The notes under the pieces: generated by a model
The model's database searches: none
The model's input: the letters and a program-made list of their open reading frames with translations, nothing else
What the model was told of the DNA's origin: nothing
Program-made: the position numbers and the translations under genes
Shown here: positions 16,400 through 24,827 of the stretch, one piece after another
Position numbering within the stretch: the stretch's first letter is position 1
How the letters are laid out: every line of letters starts with the position of its first letter
Source: Bacteroidales bacterium
GTDB lineage: Bacteria; Bacteroidota; Bacteroidia; Bacteroidales; GCA-2748055
Direction: 5' to 3'
Assembly: GCA_029210725.1 (NCBI GenBank)
Contig: JARGFM010000009.1
Coordinates: forward strand, 103,253-135,695
Length of the DNA: 32,443 bases

Positions 16400-16426
16400 A
16401 CACGAATATAAGAGATATTCGTGTAT
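16398..16426. repeat. Perfect 12-bp inverted repeat over a start codon
   Basis: ATACACGAATAT and its exact reverse complement ATATTCGTGTAT are separated by five bases (AAGAG on the plus strand). On the minus strand the downstream arm ends with the A and T of the dehydrogenase ATG. The repeat may be an operator for a dimeric regulator or, in the mRNA, a 12-bp hairpin with a CUCUU loop that buries the start region. No U-run follows on either strand, so it does not look like a terminator. Confidence 0.8.
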
Positions 16427-16446
16427 CCGCGTCCCGTTCCAGTATG

Positions 16447-17130
16447 CTAAAAAGAAGCTCCGCTTCCTTTGATCCAGTCTTCCATAGTCTGTCCCAGGCT
16501 CTCCATGGATACATATCCCTGTTCCAGCGGAAGCTCCCGGGATTGCAGCCCCACCTGCTTCAGATAGGCCACAAAACCTTCGTTAAGCATGCGTCCGGCA
16601 AGCAAGGGGAACTCGAAGAGATCGGGCCGGCTTTTTTCATCATCCGGGTTTTTATAATTTCTCAGACAGGACTTCTCCGAGGAGGAAAGATAGATCCGGC
16701 AGGCCATGGGCCTGGCATCATAAACCTGGCAGCTTCCTGCTTCCAGGAAAGGACAGGCAACCCTTATTTTCAACTGCTCTTCCAGGGATCCGTTTCTGGA
16801 CAGCAAGGTTTTCTGCCTGGCCCGATCCAGAACTTTGTCCCTTTGTTCTTCTGAGAGATCTTGCCCTGCATAATCCCGGAGATATAAAAACTCATGGCTT
16901 ACGGCAAACACTTCCTGGTGACAACACCAGGCACAGCCCTTCCTGCATTCGGCAGACACACCCTCCCGGGCTGAACGCTTCAGAAAAGAACCCAGTAAAT
17001 CATCCACAGACTGATAGAGCGAAGCGATGGCCCGCTTTAGATTGACTGCCGTAAGCTCCTGATCCAGATGTTCATGTGCCAGGCGATAACCATCCCGGTA
17101 AAAGATCCGCCTGATTTCCTTCAGATCCAT
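16447..17130 (-). CDS. YkgJ-type cysteine-cluster (zinc/iron-chelating) protein
   Basis: 227 residues. Eight cysteines are arranged in two groups: Cys62, 66, 69 and 70 in CRKGCAWCC and Cys126, 134, 144 and 155 in CPFLEAGSCQVYDARPMACR...C. This is the pattern of the YkgJ/PF03692 family, thought to bind zinc or an iron-sulfur cluster. An N-terminal helical stretch of about 60 residues precedes it. No signal peptide is seen, so it is cytoplasmic. It starts one base after the stop of the SRPBCC gene, so the two are co-transcribed, probably as a tail of the menaquinone cluster. The exact function is unknown. Confidence 0.88.
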   Translation of the reverse strand: MDLKEIRRIFYRDGYRLAHEHLDQELTAVNLKRAIASLYQSVDDLLGSFLKRSAREGVSAECRKGCAWCCHQEVFAVSHEFLYLRDYAGQDLSEEQRDKVLDRARQKTLLSRNGSLEEQLKIRVACPFLEAGSCQVYDARPMACRIYLSSSEKSCLRNYKNPDDEKSRPDLFEFPLLAGRMLNEGFVAYLKQVGLQSRELPLEQGYVSMESLGQTMEDWIKGSGASF

Positions 17131-17131
17131 C

Positions 17132-17677
17132 CTATTCCGGCGGAGAGGGGGGATTGGTTTCCAGCCACTCTTTCAGATTGGCCAGCCCCAGTTCGAAGCT
17201 TTGTTTCAGGAAGATTTTCCCAAACATCATTCCCAGTCTGCCTATGGGATAAGCGGTCTCCTGGCTGAAGGACCAGGTGACATGGGTCCCCCCGTCCACT
17301 GGCTTAAACCTCCACTCTACCAGGGCCGGTTCCTCCACTTCACCGAACCAGAGGGACGATTCTATGTATTCGTTCTCCACGACAGAAATCACTTCCATGC
17401 GACCCGAACCTATTCTCTGTCCCTCCCAGGAATAGGTGGACCCCACATATCCGCCGGCAGGTTCAAGTCTCATATCGGCAGTGCTATCCTGGGTGTACCA
17501 GGGATCCCATTCATACCTGCTGTTAAAGGATGCCACGATGGGAAATATTTCTTCCGGCTGCAGGGCAATGGTGGTTTCTGCGCTCACTTCGGCAGTGGCG
17601 GATGAGAAGAGGGGAACAATCAGAACAGCTGCTGCCAGCACCAGGGCAATGATCAGAATAATTCGCAATGCTTTCAT
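17132..17677 (-). CDS. Membrane-anchored SRPBCC (START-like) family protein
   Basis: 181 residues. One N-terminal membrane helix (about 4-27, rich in Ile, Leu and Ala) is followed by a SRPBCC/polyketide-cyclase-like fold: a strand, a helix at PEEIFPIVASFNSRYEWDPWY, then an antiparallel sheet (SYSWEGQ, GSGRMEVISV, ALVEWRFKPV, GTHVTWSFS) and a C-terminal helix ending in NLKEWLE. Such folds bind hydrophobic ligands; the ligand here is unknown. It lies 25 bases downstream of menE on the same strand, which suggests co-transcription with the menaquinone genes and could hint at a lipid- or quinone-related role, but this is only inference. Confidence 0.78.
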   Translation of the reverse strand: MKALRIILIIALVLAAAVLIVPLFSSATAEVSAETTIALQPEEIFPIVASFNSRYEWDPWYTQDSTADMRLEPAGGYVGSTYSWEGQRIGSGRMEVISVVENEYIESSLWFGEVEEPALVEWRFKPVDGGTHVTWSFSQETAYPIGRLGMMFGKIFLKQSFELGLANLKEWLETNPPSPPE

Positions 17678-17702
17678 AGGATAATTTATTGGTTTTTACA
17701 AA

Positions 17703-18797
17703 CTATAACAACAGCTTGCGGGCAGATGTTCTGTCCGGTTTCATGGAAGAATTCCTTGGAATGGATGAGGTGGTCAGAATCCGACGGGGTATTTCATAGC
17801 TGGAGAGCGTCCCTGAAAGCTGTTCCAGCCATTTATCCAGTGGTGGACGCTTGTCCGGATATTCCACCAGCAGGACCAGCCGGTTCCCCAGTTTTCTGTC
17901 CGGTTCGGACAGCACCAGGCACTCGTGTCCGAGGCACTCCCGGATCTGCTCTTCCAGCACTTCAGGAATGATTTTGATGCCCCCGCTGTTGATCAGATTA
18001 TCGAACCTTCCCAGCCAGGTAAACCCGTGTTCTCCGGGATGAATTTTTACCAGGTCGTTGGTGATCAGCCGACCGGAGGTGATCCCGCTAAGCTCCACTT
18101 CCAGGCAACCCCTCGAGTCGAGTCCGATCTGCACCCCTTCCAGTAACTTAAAAAAGGGATCTGCCTTTCTACCATTGATCCTTCGCAGGGCAAAATGGGT
18201 ATAAGTCTCCGTCATCCCGAAGGACTCATAGATCTGAGGTGTTGACAGGGTCGAAAGCCTCCCGCGGGTGGCAGGGTGGAGTTCCCCGCCTCCGATAAGC
18301 AACTTGGCGATTCTTTCAAGGGGATCGCCATACTGGAGCGACTCCTCGATCTGAAGGGGGACCATGGCTGCAAAATCAAGCGGTACTCCAATATGCTGCA
18401 AAGGTCTGGAAGAGGGTTCCACGAGCAGCAGGTCCAGTCCACCCAGCAGTGCCCGGACAAGCATCATCTTGCCGGCGATATAGTGAACCGGCAGGGCGAG
18501 CAGCACCCGGTCTCCCCTCCGCAGGTTAAAATATCGGATGGTTCTCCCGGCACTCCGGATCATGGCTTCCCTGGAAAGGATGAAAGATTTGGGATCTCCG
18601 GTAGAGCCGCTGCTCTTCTGCAGGACCGGAGCGCCACCCGGATCCAGGAACAATCCCAAAAAGGAGAACAGCTCTTTCCTCCATGCCGGCACGGAAGAAT
18701 CGGCCGACTGCTCTCTGCAGTAAGCCCGCAATCCGGGCAGCGTATAAAACGCTCCCTCCAGTTGAACGGGTTCTCTGATAGCCTCGTTGATATTCAC
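17703..18797 (-). CDS. menE: o-Succinylbenzoate-CoA ligase
   Basis: 364 residues, a compact adenylate-forming enzyme (E. coli MenE is about 450). It activates o-succinylbenzoate with ATP and CoA. The phosphate-binding loop KSSGSTGDPKS is at 61-71, the A5 block YESFGMTETYTHFA at 190-203, and the hinge and DNLINSGGIKI block at 266-276. The usual C-terminal lysine motif appears as SMKPDR (Lys353), where many family members have GKxxR. The short N-terminus is, to my knowledge, common in Bacteroidetes MenE. Its ATG overlaps the stop of menC (ATGA at 18794-18797), and it is the last recognisable menaquinone gene of the cluster. Confidence 0.92.
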   Translation of the reverse strand: MNINEAIREPVQLEGAFYTLPGLRAYCREQSADSSVPAWRKELFSFLGLFLDPGGAPVLQKSSGSTGDPKSFILSREAMIRSAGRTIRYFNLRRGDRVLLALPVHYIAGKMMLVRALLGGLDLLLVEPSSRPLQHIGVPLDFAAMVPLQIEESLQYGDPLERIAKLLIGGGELHPATRGRLSTLSTPQIYESFGMTETYTHFALRRINGRKADPFFKLLEGVQIGLDSRGCLEVELSGITSGRLITNDLVKIHPGEHGFTWLGRFDNLINSGGIKIIPEVLEEQIRECLGHECLVLSEPDRKLGNRLVLLVEYPDKRPPLDKWLEQLSGTLSSYEIPRRILTTSSIPRNSSMKPDRTSARKLLL

Positions 18798-19843
18798 TTT
18801 TTGACAGGATTCAGATTCCAGGGTACTTCAGGCCGGTACCATAACCGGTCACCGCTCATTTGCAAAGGCGAGGCTATGTTGTTGGTATACAGAGCCCCGG
18901 TGCCCAGACCCTGGTGCAGGCTTACCCCCCGTTGCCAGGTCCACTGCGCAATGGCATTCAGGCCAATGCTGGACTCCAGGGCAGAGGTGATCCACCAGCC
19001 GGCTCCATATTCCCCGGCCAGCGCGATCCAATGGGAAGTCACCGAGAATCCCCCCAGTAATCCGGGTTTCAGAACAAGATAGGCAGGCTTTACTGCCTCA
19101 AGCAGCAAGTGCCTCTGCTTCGCATCGCTAATGCCGATCAGTTCCTCGTCCAGGGCCACCGGGATGGCAGAGCCGGCACAGAGCCCGGCCAGTTCCTCCT
19201 TCTGGCCGGGGGCAATGGGTTGCTCAACGGAATGAATGCTGAAGCGGGAAAACTGCTCCATTTTTTCCAGGGCTTCACCTGGTTCCCAGGCCCCGTTGGC
19301 ATCCAGCCGGATCTCCAGGTCGACCAGGCCAAACTCGGTGCGGATCCATCTCAAAAGCTCCAGCTCCTCCGAAAAGTCCAGAGAACCCACCTTCAGTTTT
19401 AATACCCGGAATCCAAGTTGCATTTTTTTCCGTATCTGACTGATCATAAATGCCTTGCTTCCCATCCATATCAGTCCATTGGTCGGAATGCCTTCCAGTC
19501 CCCGGGTAAAAGATGATTCATAGAGAATCCTGAGCCCTCCCGTTTCCAGGTCCCGTACAGCCGTTTCCAGGGCAAACTGAACTCCCGGCAGGGAAGGGAG
19601 CCGCTGCAGGGGATCCATCTCCCCCCGGTTGATCAGTTTGCAGATATGGTCAAGCTGGATCCCCATCTCCTCCCCGTCCTCCATACTGAGTCCGGGAATA
19701 TAGGATACTTCGCCCTTACCCTTTTTACCCTCTTCGTTTTCCAGTTCAATAAACCAGCAGGGTTTCTCCTCCAGTACACCCCTGGAGGTTCCTGCGGGCC
19801 TGACAAAGATCAGGGGATAAGTGATATATGTGGCCCGGACCAT
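18794..19843 (-). CDS. menC: o-Succinylbenzoate synthase
   Basis: 349 residues of the enolase superfamily. It dehydrates SHCHC to o-succinylbenzoate. All expected active-site residues are present: the KxK pair at 149 and 151 (LKLKVG), metal ligands Asp181 (RLDANGAW), Glu207 (SVEQP) and Asp232 (ALDEEL), and Lys259 (VLKPGLLGG). The ATG directly follows the TAA of menA (TAAATG at 19841-19846) and its own stop overlaps menE, so the three genes are translationally coupled. Its substrate would need a MenH upstream, which is not in this window. Confidence 0.93.
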   Translation of the reverse strand: MVRATYITYPLIFVRPAGTSRGVLEEKPCWFIELENEEGKKGKGEVSYIPGLSMEDGEEMGIQLDHICKLINRGEMDPLQRLPSLPGVQFALETAVRDLETGGLRILYESSFTRGLEGIPTNGLIWMGSKAFMISQIRKKMQLGFRVLKLKVGSLDFSEELELLRWIRTEFGLVDLEIRLDANGAWEPGEALEKMEQFSRFSIHSVEQPIAPGQKEELAGLCAGSAIPVALDEELIGISDAKQRHLLLEAVKPAYLVLKPGLLGGFSVTSHWIALAGEYGAGWWITSALESSIGLNAIAQWTWQRGVSLHQGLGTGALYTNNIASPLQMSGDRLWYRPEVPWNLNPVKK

Positions 19844-20746
19844 TTAAAGCACCAGTCCGATTCCAAAAGAGATGGAGAAGAGAAGGGTGGCCATAGCCAG
19901 CCTCTTCAGCTCCCTGTTAAGTTCCAGGGGCACTGTATTGGTAATCACCGTATTGATATCTGAGATCAGGAGCGGGACCGGAAGCAGGAAAATCAGCTGG
20001 TAGTAGGATTCGAAATGGAGTGTGGTATAAATCACTGCCAGCACCAGTGCGGTCAGGAGTAGAACCACGTGATAGGTCTTGGCCCACCGGACCCCCATTC
20101 GAACGACCAGAGTATTCTTCCCATTGACGGCATCATTTTCACGATCCCTGAGGTTATTCAGGTTCAGCACTCCTGCACTGAATAGGCCCACAGAGGAGGC
20201 TGGCAGCAGGATGGTAGGATGAAGGGAATGCGTATGAAGGAAATAGGTTCCGGCCACCCCCAGGATTCCGAAATAGACAAATACCATAATGTCACCGAAT
20301 CCCACATAACCATAAGGTCGTTTACCAATGGTATACTTGATTGCTGCAAAAATAGCGGAGAAGCCAAGAAGGAAAAAGAGTGCAAAAAGCAGCATTTCAT
20401 CCCCTCTGAGGCCGAACCAGATCAGCAGCGATCCGGAAATAAGACTGAGCAGAACAAATACTACGATCATCCATTGGATCTGGCGGTGCGACACCAGTCC
20501 GGCCTGGGTGACCCTCAGGGGCCCCAGCCGGCGTTCGTTGTCGGTCCCTTTGCGGGCATCTCCGTAATCATTGGCCAGGTTTGAAAGGATTTGCAGAAAC
20601 AGCGTGGTCAGCGTGCCAAAAATAAAGACGCCCCACCGGAAACGGTTTTCAGCAAATCCCAGCAGGCTGCCCAGGGTGGTGGCAGAAACAGCCAGCGGCA
20701 GGGTCCGCAGTCGAAAAGCCCGGAGCCATATTTGGGTCGTATTCAT
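19844..20746 (-). CDS. menA: 1,4-Dihydroxy-2-naphthoate polyprenyltransferase
   Basis: 300 residues, an integral membrane UbiA-superfamily prenyltransferase with about eight or nine hydrophobic segments. The first aspartate-rich motif is NDYGDARKGTD (59-69), and the second is the RDREND-like segment near 195-200 followed by NGKNTLVVRMG. It attaches the polyprenyl side chain to dihydroxynaphthoate with loss of CO2. It ends in TAA immediately followed by the menC ATG. A 38-base gap upstream separates it from menB and contains an exact TAnnTTTG box. Confidence 0.94.
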   Translation of the reverse strand: MNTTQIWLRAFRLRTLPLAVSATTLGSLLGFAENRFRWGVFIFGTLTTLFLQILSNLANDYGDARKGTDNERRLGPLRVTQAGLVSHRQIQWMIVVFVLLSLISGSLLIWFGLRGDEMLLFALFFLLGFSAIFAAIKYTIGKRPYGYVGFGDIMVFVYFGILGVAGTYFLHTHSLHPTILLPASSVGLFSAGVLNLNNLRDRENDAVNGKNTLVVRMGVRWAKTYHVVLLLTALVLAVIYTTLHFESYYQLIFLLPVPLLISDINTVITNTVPLELNRELKRLAMATLLFSISFGIGLVL

Positions 20747-20753
20747 CCGAGTA

Positions 20754-20761
20754 CAAAACTA
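20754..20761 (-). promoter_or_regulatory. TAnnTTTG box upstream of menA
   Basis: The minus-strand sequence TAGTTTTG matches the Bacteroidetes -7 consensus exactly. It ends only seven bases before the menA ATG, so any transcript from it would have almost no leader. No -33 TTTG is seen at the right distance, so this may be chance. Confidence 0.25.
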
Positions 20762-20784
20762 ATGAAAATCTTTGAGTTGAGTGC

Positions 20785-21606
20785 TCAGGGCAATTTGGGA
20801 AACTGATCCCAGTCCGGATCCCTCTTCTCCAGGAAGGCATTCTTACCCTCCTGGGCCTCCTCGGTCATATAGTAGAGCATGGTGGCGTTCCCCGCCAGCT
20901 CCTGGATCCCGGCCTGTCCATCCAGTTCAGCATTGAGTCCGGCCTTGATCATCCGCAGGGCAATGGGACTGTGTTTCATGATCTTGTTGCACCATTCCAC
21001 GGTGGTATTTTCCAGCATATCCAGCGGAACCACCTTGTTGACCAGGCCCATTTCCAGGGCTTCAGCCGCCGTATACTGTTCGCACAGGAACCAGATCTCC
21101 CTGGCCTTCTTCTGTCCCACATGCCGGGCCAGAAAAGAGGAGCCGAAACCCGCATCAAAACTGCCCACTTTGGGCCCGGTCTGACCGAAACGGGCATTTT
21201 CAGAGGCAATGGAAAGATCGCAGACCACATGCAGTACATGTCCGCCTCCGATGGCATAGCCGTTTACCATGGCAATGACCGGTTTGGGAAGGCTTCTGAT
21301 CTGCCGCTGAACATCCAGCACATTGAGCCTGGGCACTCCGTCTTTCCCCACATAGCCAGCAAAACCTTTCACATTCTGATCCCCTCCGCTGCAAAAAGCC
21401 TTCTCACCTTCTCCCGTAAGGATCACAACCCGGATCTCGGCTTTCTCCCTGCAAACTACCAGGGCTTCACTGATCTCCCGCGTCGTATCGGGAGTGAAGG
21501 CATTATAGTATCGGGGACGGTTGATGGTGATCTTTGCGATCCCCTTGCAAAAATCAAACTTTATCTCTTCAAATTCCCGGAGGCGAAGCCACTCTCTTTT
21601 CTCCAT
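20785..21606 (-). CDS. menB: 1,4-Dihydroxy-2-naphthoyl-CoA synthase
   Basis: 273 residues of the crotonase superfamily. It cyclises o-succinylbenzoyl-CoA to dihydroxynaphthoyl-CoA. Diagnostic segments are NAFTPDT near residue 35, the oxyanion-hole [11 protein letters not shown] near 70-80, and [41 protein letters not shown] (about 114-155), which is MenB rather than a generic enoyl-CoA hydratase. The C-terminus ([18 protein letters not shown]) is also typical. It follows menD by 13 bases. Confidence 0.96.
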   Translation of the reverse strand: MEKREWLRLREFEEIKFDFCKGIAKITINRPRYYNAFTPDTTREISEALVVCREKAEIRVVILTGEGEKAFCSGGDQNVKGFAGYVGKDGVPRLNVLDVQRQIRSLPKPVIAMVNGYAIGGGHVLHVVCDLSIASENARFGQTGPKVGSFDAGFGSSFLARHVGQKKAREIWFLCEQYTAAEALEMGLVNKVVPLDMLENTTVEWCNKIMKHSPIALRMIKAGLNAELDGQAGIQELAGNATMLYYMTEEAQEGKNAFLEKRDPDWDQFPKLP

Positions 21607-21619
21607 CTCTTACAAATAG

Positions 21620-23230
21620 TTAACTGAATAATTCTTTAAAGATAAGACTATTTTCACTGGCGGTTGTATCCACTTCAAGCACTGCCAAAGCTTTACCTGA
21701 AGAGAACAGGGCGCCGGTCAGGCCTTCCAGTTCCGTATAAGAGGCAACACGTCCGAAACTCCTGCCAAATGCCCCGCAGAGCAGCTCCAGCGATACCGGG
21801 TGCCGGGTCACACTGAACTCCTCAAAAAAGCTCATCTGGTCGGGCCCCTCCAGCAGACGGAATATGCCCCCGCCGCCATCGTTCAGCACCACAATCTTCA
21901 GATTTTCCGGGAAGTCCTTGTTCCACATTCCATTGGAATCATATATAAAACTAAGGTCGCCCAGAAGCAGCAGGTGCAGCTGGTCCGATACCATGGCCGC
22001 TCCCACTGCTGCCGAGAGGGAACCATCTATCCCCGAAGTACCCCGGTTGGAATAATACTCCAGATCCTTTCTGGCAGGCAGCAGTTGTGAATTCCTGATA
22101 GTGGTGCTGTTACCCAGGTGAATCACCGTTTGGGGCGGAGCAGCGGACAGAATTCTGGAAACAGCAGTAAGGTTCCCGAATGCCGCCTGCTGAAGATAGC
22201 CTGAAGCACGCCTGATCTCCCTGTCTTCAATCTCCTTCCATAAAGGCAGGTAGGTGTTGCCTGTCCCGGGGGAGTCCCCCCTGATGTTCAAACGGGAAAA
22301 GCTCTGAAAATCATCCTCCAGCTCTAAAAGCTCCACAGCCTCCAGAGATTCAACAAATAGTCTCATCCGCTTGGAGACCACCTGTCGGCCAAAGGCAATC
22401 ACCAGGTCGGGCCTCAGGGCCGCCCGTTCCTCTTCCGAAGCACCTGAGAGAACAAGCTCCGGAGTGGAAATAAACAGTTCCGAGGCCAGGTTGGAGATAT
22501 TCTCAGCCACTACCACTGTTTGGCTGGAGCTCAGGAGCTGCTCCAAATCTTTTTTCAGAGCAGCATTCCTTTTCCCCATACCAGCCAGGATCAACACCTT
22601 TTTTCCGGCCAGATCGACGGAAGCGACCGAAGCTCCTGCCGAACCGGGAAAACCCTGGCCGGACTCCGCGTCGCTTCCTGTCAGAATGGAAGGAGGAAGC
22701 GCTTCATAAAGCGGTTCCAGGAGTGGCAGGTTCACATGCACAGGACCCGCAGGATCAGAGAGGGCTTCCCTGAACAGCTGTTCCAGGGCCTGGAGTGCAT
22801 GTACCAGATCCTTCTCTTCCCTGACCTGGGGCGGAAACTCAAAAAACCCCTTTGAGAAATTAAAATAGGGGGCACGCTGATCGCAGATCTGATTGTTAAA
22901 CTGGGAAAGAATCTCCCGGGGACGGTCGGCGGTAAGCACCAGCAGGGGGATTTGTTGTTGAAAGGCCTCAGTGAGTGCCGGGGAAAGATTCATCACAGCG
23001 GTACCGGAGGTGGTAAGCACCACCACCGGCTCATTCAGTTGCCGGGCCATCCCCAGAGCCACATACCCGGCCGAACGTTCATCCACCACACTGTGGCATT
23101 GAAAGCGCTTATCCATGGTAAGCAACTGGATAAGCGGTGCATTCCGGCTTCCGGGAGCAATAACCGCATGCCTGGCTCCGGTTTTTTCCAGGAGGGACGC
23201 CATTTCGGAAATATGTTGAAGATGATGCAT
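21620..23230 (-). CDS. menD: SEPHCHC synthase (MenD)
   Basis: 536 residues, a thiamine-diphosphate enzyme that joins 2-oxoglutarate to isochorismate, the first committed step of menaquinone synthesis. The N-terminal Pyr domain has PGSRNAPL (26-33), the catalytic Glu51 in DERSAGYVALGMA, and TSGTAV. The central TH3-like domain spans about 190-350. The C-terminal PP domain has SNRGTSGIDG and the cofactor motif GDLSFIYDSNGMW. The family is usually 550-600 residues, so this is slightly short. It lies five bases after menF. Confidence 0.95.
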   Translation of the reverse strand: MHHLQHISEMASLLEKTGARHAVIAPGSRNAPLIQLLTMDKRFQCHSVVDERSAGYVALGMARQLNEPVVVLTTSGTAVMNLSPALTEAFQQQIPLLVLTADRPREILSQFNNQICDQRAPYFNFSKGFFEFPPQVREEKDLVHALQALEQLFREALSDPAGPVHVNLPLLEPLYEALPPSILTGSDAESGQGFPGSAGASVASVDLAGKKVLILAGMGKRNAALKKDLEQLLSSSQTVVVAENISNLASELFISTPELVLSGASEEERAALRPDLVIAFGRQVVSKRMRLFVESLEAVELLELEDDFQSFSRLNIRGDSPGTGNTYLPLWKEIEDREIRRASGYLQQAAFGNLTAVSRILSAAPPQTVIHLGNSTTIRNSQLLPARKDLEYYSNRGTSGIDGSLSAAVGAAMVSDQLHLLLLGDLSFIYDSNGMWNKDFPENLKIVVLNDGGGGIFRLLEGPDQMSFFEEFSVTRHPVSLELLCGAFGRSFGRVASYTELEGLTGALFSSGKALAVLEVDTTASENSLIFKELFS

Positions 23231-23235
23231 GGACC

Positions 23236-24363
23236 TTACTCTTCAATTTTTATGTAGGTACTCATGATCTTCAACAGGGAGAGTGCCTTCAGGTGTGTCT
23301 CGCTCCACTCTTCAGCCGGATCCGATTCCAGGGTGATCCCCCCTCCGATGTAAAGTGAGATATACCCGGGCCTAATCTTCATGCACCGCAGGTTTACAAA
23401 CAGGTCGATCTCACCGTGAGGCAGGATGGGACCCAGGAATCCGGTATAATAGTCCCGGTCGTGGGGTTCCAGCTGCTTAATAAAGCTGATAGCATCCTCC
23501 TTGGGCTGACCCGCCACAGCCGGTGTGGGATGCATGGCTTCCACAAACTCCCACAGTCTGCCATTTAACCTGGCAAAGTCGAGGGAAAAATCGGTTCGAA
23601 GGTGCAGAAGGTTCCCCGCCTTCTTCACATAGGGGGAGCTTACCCGGTAGTCTTTCACTCCGAAAGCTCTCAGGACATCATGAATGTAGCGGGTTACATA
23701 TTCCTGCTCCAGCACCTCCTTGGCAGTCCACTTGTTGATATCCAGGTGTTTCTCGGCATAGGGCCTGGTTCCGGCCAGCGACACCGTGGAAAACTTTTTC
23801 TCCCGGAGCCTGAGCAGTGGCTCGGGTGAAGCGCCCAGCCAGAAGTGTTCATCGCTTTTGAAAAGATAAGTAAAGGCATTGGGATGTCTTCTGCACATGG
23901 CCTGGAAGAGTCTGGGTACAATCCTCCTATGATCACCCTTCACCAACCTGATCCGGGAAAGCACAGCCTTTTGAAAGGCGCCGGTGGCAATGGAAGATTT
24001 AATGGCATCCACCTGCTCCATATAAGCCTCCCTCCCAGTCACCACAGGAGCAGGTCCATTCCATTCCGGAGGAGGCCTGGAATCAAGTTCCTCCACGGTC
24101 CGGATGGTCTCCCGGGTAATCTTATCTCCATCGATCACCAGGTCGGGTTTAATCAGTATATAGCGGTGGCCGTTCCGTATATCAAAGGGGGCCATGATAA
24201 AACCGGTCTCTCCGGAAATATCCCGGATACTGAAGCCCTCCAGATTTCCGGGAGTGGTTTGTATATAGGTCAGGGAGTGTTCGTGCTGGGGCAGGCGAAA
24301 GGTAACAAAAGGGAGATTTTTGGAAATGGCGGCGTTATGAATAGCTATCAGACCTTTGTTCAT
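23236..24363 (-). CDS. menF: Isochorismate synthase
   Basis: 375 residues of the chorismate-binding family. It isomerises chorismate to isochorismate. Lys132 in FQKAVLSR is the general base. LAGTRP, MHPTPAVAG, RDYYTGFLG, LFVNLRCMKI and the GGGI...DPAEEWSET end complete the active site. The N-terminal half before residue 110 is shorter and more divergent than in E. coli MenF, as is common in Bacteroidetes. Its genomic place between menI and menD supports a menaquinone rather than a siderophore role. It starts nine bases after the menI stop. Confidence 0.94.
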   Translation of the reverse strand: MNKGLIAIHNAAISKNLPFVTFRLPQHEHSLTYIQTTPGNLEGFSIRDISGETGFIMAPFDIRNGHRYILIKPDLVIDGDKITRETIRTVEELDSRPPPEWNGPAPVVTGREAYMEQVDAIKSSIATGAFQKAVLSRIRLVKGDHRRIVPRLFQAMCRRHPNAFTYLFKSDEHFWLGASPEPLLRLREKKFSTVSLAGTRPYAEKHLDINKWTAKEVLEQEYVTRYIHDVLRAFGVKDYRVSSPYVKKAGNLLHLRTDFSLDFARLNGRLWEFVEAMHPTPAVAGQPKEDAISFIKQLEPHDRDYYTGFLGPILPHGEIDLFVNLRCMKIRPGYISLYIGGGITLESDPAEEWSETHLKALSLLKIMSTYIKIEE

Positions 24364-24372
24364 AGTGCTTGC

Positions 24373-24792
24373 TCAGCCTTCTGCTTCCGGCTTTCTTGGT
24401 TTAATACTATTGGTAACGCGGCTGATTGAAATAAGTTTGCCCTGATCATCTTTAATTGTCACATCCCAGATATGTTTGAAATCAGCTTTTACCAGCAGGG
24501 TGGCTTTTGCAAAAAGAGTCCCCTTCCTGGCAGGGGCAATATGCTGGCTGTTGACCACACTGCCCAGAACAATAAACTGATCCGGATCCACCAGCAGGTA
24601 GGATGCGGCACTTCCCACGCTTTCCGCCAGAGAGATCAGGGCTCCACCATGCACCACTTCCATGGGCTGGTATAGCTTTGGGGTAATGGGCATCATGGCC
24701 TCCAGACTGCTCTCGGTAGCCCTGGTAAACACAATTCCGAGCAGCTCCATAAAGGTCTCTTTACAGGCCCTGTTAATTTGATCAATAGTCAT
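24373..24792 (-). CDS. menI: Hotdog thioesterase, probable DHNA-CoA hydrolase
   Basis: 139 residues of the PaaI/YdiI-type hotdog family. The conserved segment VHGGALISLAESVGSAAS (about 47-64) holds the catalytic acidic residue (Glu in SLAES) on the central helix. Such enzymes release 1,4-dihydroxy-2-naphthoate from its CoA ester, the step between MenB and MenA. The assignment to MenI rests on the family plus its place between menG and menF; a generic thioesterase is the alternative. A minus-strand GGAGAAT just before the ATG could serve as a ribosome site, and an exact TAnnTTTG box lies 18 bases upstream. Confidence 0.84.
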   Translation of the reverse strand: MTIDQINRACKETFMELLGIVFTRATESSLEAMMPITPKLYQPMEVVHGGALISLAESVGSAASYLLVDPDQFIVLGSVVNSQHIAPARKGTLFAKATLLVKADFKHIWDVTIKDDQGKLISISRVTNSIKPRKPEAEG

Positions 24793-24809
24793 CCTTAATT
24801 CTCCGGATC

Positions 24810-24817
24810 CAAATATA
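24810..24817 (-). promoter_or_regulatory. TAnnTTTG box upstream of menI
   Basis: The minus-strand sequence TATATTTG matches the Bacteroidetes -7 consensus exactly and lies 17 bases before the menI ATG, in the 35-base gap after ubiE. No clear -33 TTTG is present. It could be an internal promoter for menI through menE. Confidence 0.4.
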
Positions 24818-24827
24818 CAATTTCTTC

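Noticed and set aside
17703-18797. menE as a truncated gene because it is about 90 residues shorter than in E. coli
   Set aside because: All adenylation motifs including the C-terminal Lys are present, and short MenE proteins are usual in Bacteroidetes as far as I know.
18276-19082. 268-codon plus-strand open frame spanning menE and menC
   Set aside because: Crosses two certain genes on the other strand and shows no family features.
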